A stretch of DNA of 53,833 nt from Bacteroidota bacterium (GTDB lineage Bacteria; Bacteroidota; Bacteroidia; Sphingobacteriales; Sphingobacteriaceae): positions 1 through 53,833 of the forward strand of contig JABDGE010000016.1 in the NCBI GenBank assembly GCA_013286235.1, written 5' to 3'. Below are positions 52,558 through 53,833 of the stretch, piece by piece. The position numbers and the translations under genes are program-made. Position 1 is the stretch's first letter. Each line of letters opens with the position of its first letter. The notes under the pieces were generated by a model. That model ran no database searches, was not told the origin of the DNA, and saw nothing but the letters and a program-made list of their open reading frames with translations.

Positions 52558-53833
52558 CTATTCTCCAAACGCATTTTTTAAGCGGATATATTTCTCCAGG
52601 TCGTCGGAGTTAAAGCCTTTGCCGCGCATTTCGGTTACGTATTGCGGCGTTATACCTTGCGCTTTTGCCGATGTAAGCTGGTTGATGCTGATGTCCTTAA
52701 AACCGATGTCCCTGAAGCCTTTGATATAATCGGGTGTGATGTTCATGGCCTTCAATTCGTTCAGGTTGTTCACCGAAAGGTCTTTGTAACCAATTGCCGT
52801 GTATTCCTTTACAAAATCGGGGGTTATGCCCATGGCCTTCAGCTCGTTTAAATTATTGGCTGACAGGTCGTGGTATCCTATGGCATCAAACTCCTTTATA
52901 AAGTCGGGTGTTACGCCAACGGCTTTCATGTTTTGAATGCCATTCAGGTTAAGGTCTTTCAGGCCCATTTCCTGCAGGCTTTTTATATATTCGGGCGTTA
53001 CGCCCACAGCTTTTGCATTGGAAATGCTGTTGAGTGACAAATCTTTAAAGCCCATTGCCTGCAAGCTTTTTATATATTCAGACGATACCCCCACAGCTTT
53101 CATGTTTGAAATATTGTTGAGCGTTAGGTCTTTAAAACCCATTCCCTGCAGGCTTTTGATGTATTCAGGCGTTACGCCCACGGCCTTCATATTTGCCAGG
53201 TGGCTTGCTGAAAGGTCCTTCAGCCCCAAAGCCTGCACGGTTTTGATGTATTCGGGTGTTACGCCGACAGCTTTCAGCTCGGTTAGATTGTTTACCGTAA
53301 GGTCTTTGTAGCCCATAAGCTTGAAGCTTTGTACATAAGCCGGGGTAATACCCAGTGATTTTAAGCTGCTGAGATTTTCGACCGTAAGATTGGTGTAGCC
53401 GATGTCTTTGAAGCTTTTAATAAAGGCGGGTGTAATGTTAAGCGCTTTTAAGGTTGTCAGCTCGCGATACGGGATGTTTTTGTAGCCAACTGCAGCAAGC
53501 GAATGCACATAGCTTGAGTCGATGTTCATAGCCTTATAGCTCGAAATGTCGTTCGGGCTTGGCATATGGTCATCGCCTTTATCGCTGTCATCGTTGTCGT
53601 CTTTTAATTTGGCTTTCTTAATGCTCGAAATATATTTGGCATCGATGTGCTGGGCCTTAAAGCTGATCAGCTCGTTAAACGAAATGTTTTTATAACCGGC
53701 ATTGTGTATTTCCTGGATATATTCCCCGGTTACATGCAGCGCCTTGCCCGAAACAAGATCATTTGGACTAAGGTCATTATAACCGTTTTCTTTCACCATT
53801 TTTATATAGGGTTCATCCACCTTAAGCGCGGCC
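52558..53833 (-). CDS. 29-residue-repeat protein (paralogue 1 of 3; 5' end outside window)
   Basis: The visible 425 codons run in frame off the window end (AALKVDEPYIKMVKENGYND at the edge), so the start is not here. All of it is repeats, about 14 of them, with the pattern KAVGVTPEYIKSLQGMGFKD plus LTLNNISNM. One unit is interrupted by an acidic/basic insert (KDDNDDSDKGDDH, near 53590). It ends MRGKGFNSDDLEKYIRLKNA, the same cap as paralogue 2. It is the first of the three genes in transcription order. In other genomes, as I recall, such repeats form the tail of BlaR1-like M56 metallopeptidases, so the missing N-terminus may be a membrane peptidase; this is inference. Confidence 0.8.
   Translation of the reverse strand, partial: AALKVDEPYIKMVKENGYNDLSPNDLVSGKALHVTGEYIQEIHNAGYKNISFNELISFKAQHIDAKYISSIKKAKLKDDNDDSDKGDDHMPSPNDISSYKAMNIDSSYVHSLAAVGYKNIPYRELTTLKALNITPAFIKSFKDIGYTNLTVENLSSLKSLGITPAYVQSFKLMGYKDLTVNNLTELKAVGVTPEYIKTVQALGLKDLSASHLANMKAVGVTPEYIKSLQGMGFKDLTLNNISNMKAVGVSSEYIKSLQAMGFKDLSLNSISNAKAVGVTPEYIKSLQEMGLKDLNLNGIQNMKAVGVTPDFIKEFDAIGYHDLSANNLNELKAMGITPDFVKEYTAIGYKDLSVNNLNELKAMNITPDYIKGFRDIGFKDISINQLTSAKAQGITPQYVTEMRGKGFNSDDLEKYIRLKNAFGE

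Overview
The window looks like a chromosomal segment of a Sphingobacteriaceae member (Bacteroidota), probably Mucilaginibacter or a close relative. This rests on gene content and not on a database search. The markers are a type IX secretion (T9SS) plug protein and a T9SS cargo ending in a gliding-motility C-terminal domain, lipid-anchored TamA-like proteins (TamL) with TamB, DUF4369/TlpA-type thioredoxins, few Shine-Dalgarno sites, and several matches to the Bacteroidota -7 promoter element TAnnTTTG.

Layout. 1-6.2 kb: partial dapD (cut by the window edge), an Hsp15-like S4 RNA-binding protein, a lone polyprenyl-phosphate sugar-1-phosphate transferase, an OmpH/Skp-like lipoprotein and gyrB. 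6.3-18.4 kb, all minus strand: a frameshifted retropepsin-like gene, a four-PAS sensor without an ATPase domain, the tamB-tamL pair and pyrD. 18.4-19.8 kb: no convincing gene, but many layered repeats. 19.8-24.6 kb: a HigBA toxin-antitoxin cassette with a third gene, an ABC-F ATPase and the T9SS plug protein. 25-32.8 kb: a 58-aa basic protein, tRNA-Cys, a SpoU-type RNA methyltransferase divergent from a second TamL, a 65-bp tandem repeat, a lipoprotein, a patatin, a membrane protein and TspO. 33-36.4 kb: the T9SS cargo protein, then a SAM-I riboswitch with no protein gene behind it and a second tRNA-Cys. 36.4-49 kb: a GH9 glucanase divergent from a secreted AGE-type epimerase; a transglutaminase, an Anbu proteasome-like protease, a 59-aa ORF and a DUF218 protein; a GT-B-like protein; a GH13 neopullulanase/cyclomaltodextrinase; a TlpA-like protein and a VOC protein. 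49.3-53.8 kb: three neighbouring minus-strand genes built from a 29-residue repeat; the first transcribed runs off the window.

How genes work together. TamB and TamL should form an inner-to-outer-membrane assembly bridge. The plug protein and the CTD cargo imply T9SS activity. GH9 with the AGE epimerase suggests beta-glucan or cellobiose use, and GH13 suggests alpha-glucan use. The best candidates for something undescribed are the 29-residue-repeat trio, the SAM-I riboswitch followed by tRNA-Cys, and a roughly 290-300 bp nested-palindrome element present in two copies whose central hairpin differs in sequence but keeps its pairing. Several intergenic repeat families here also supply C-terminal tails and stop codons to neighbouring genes.
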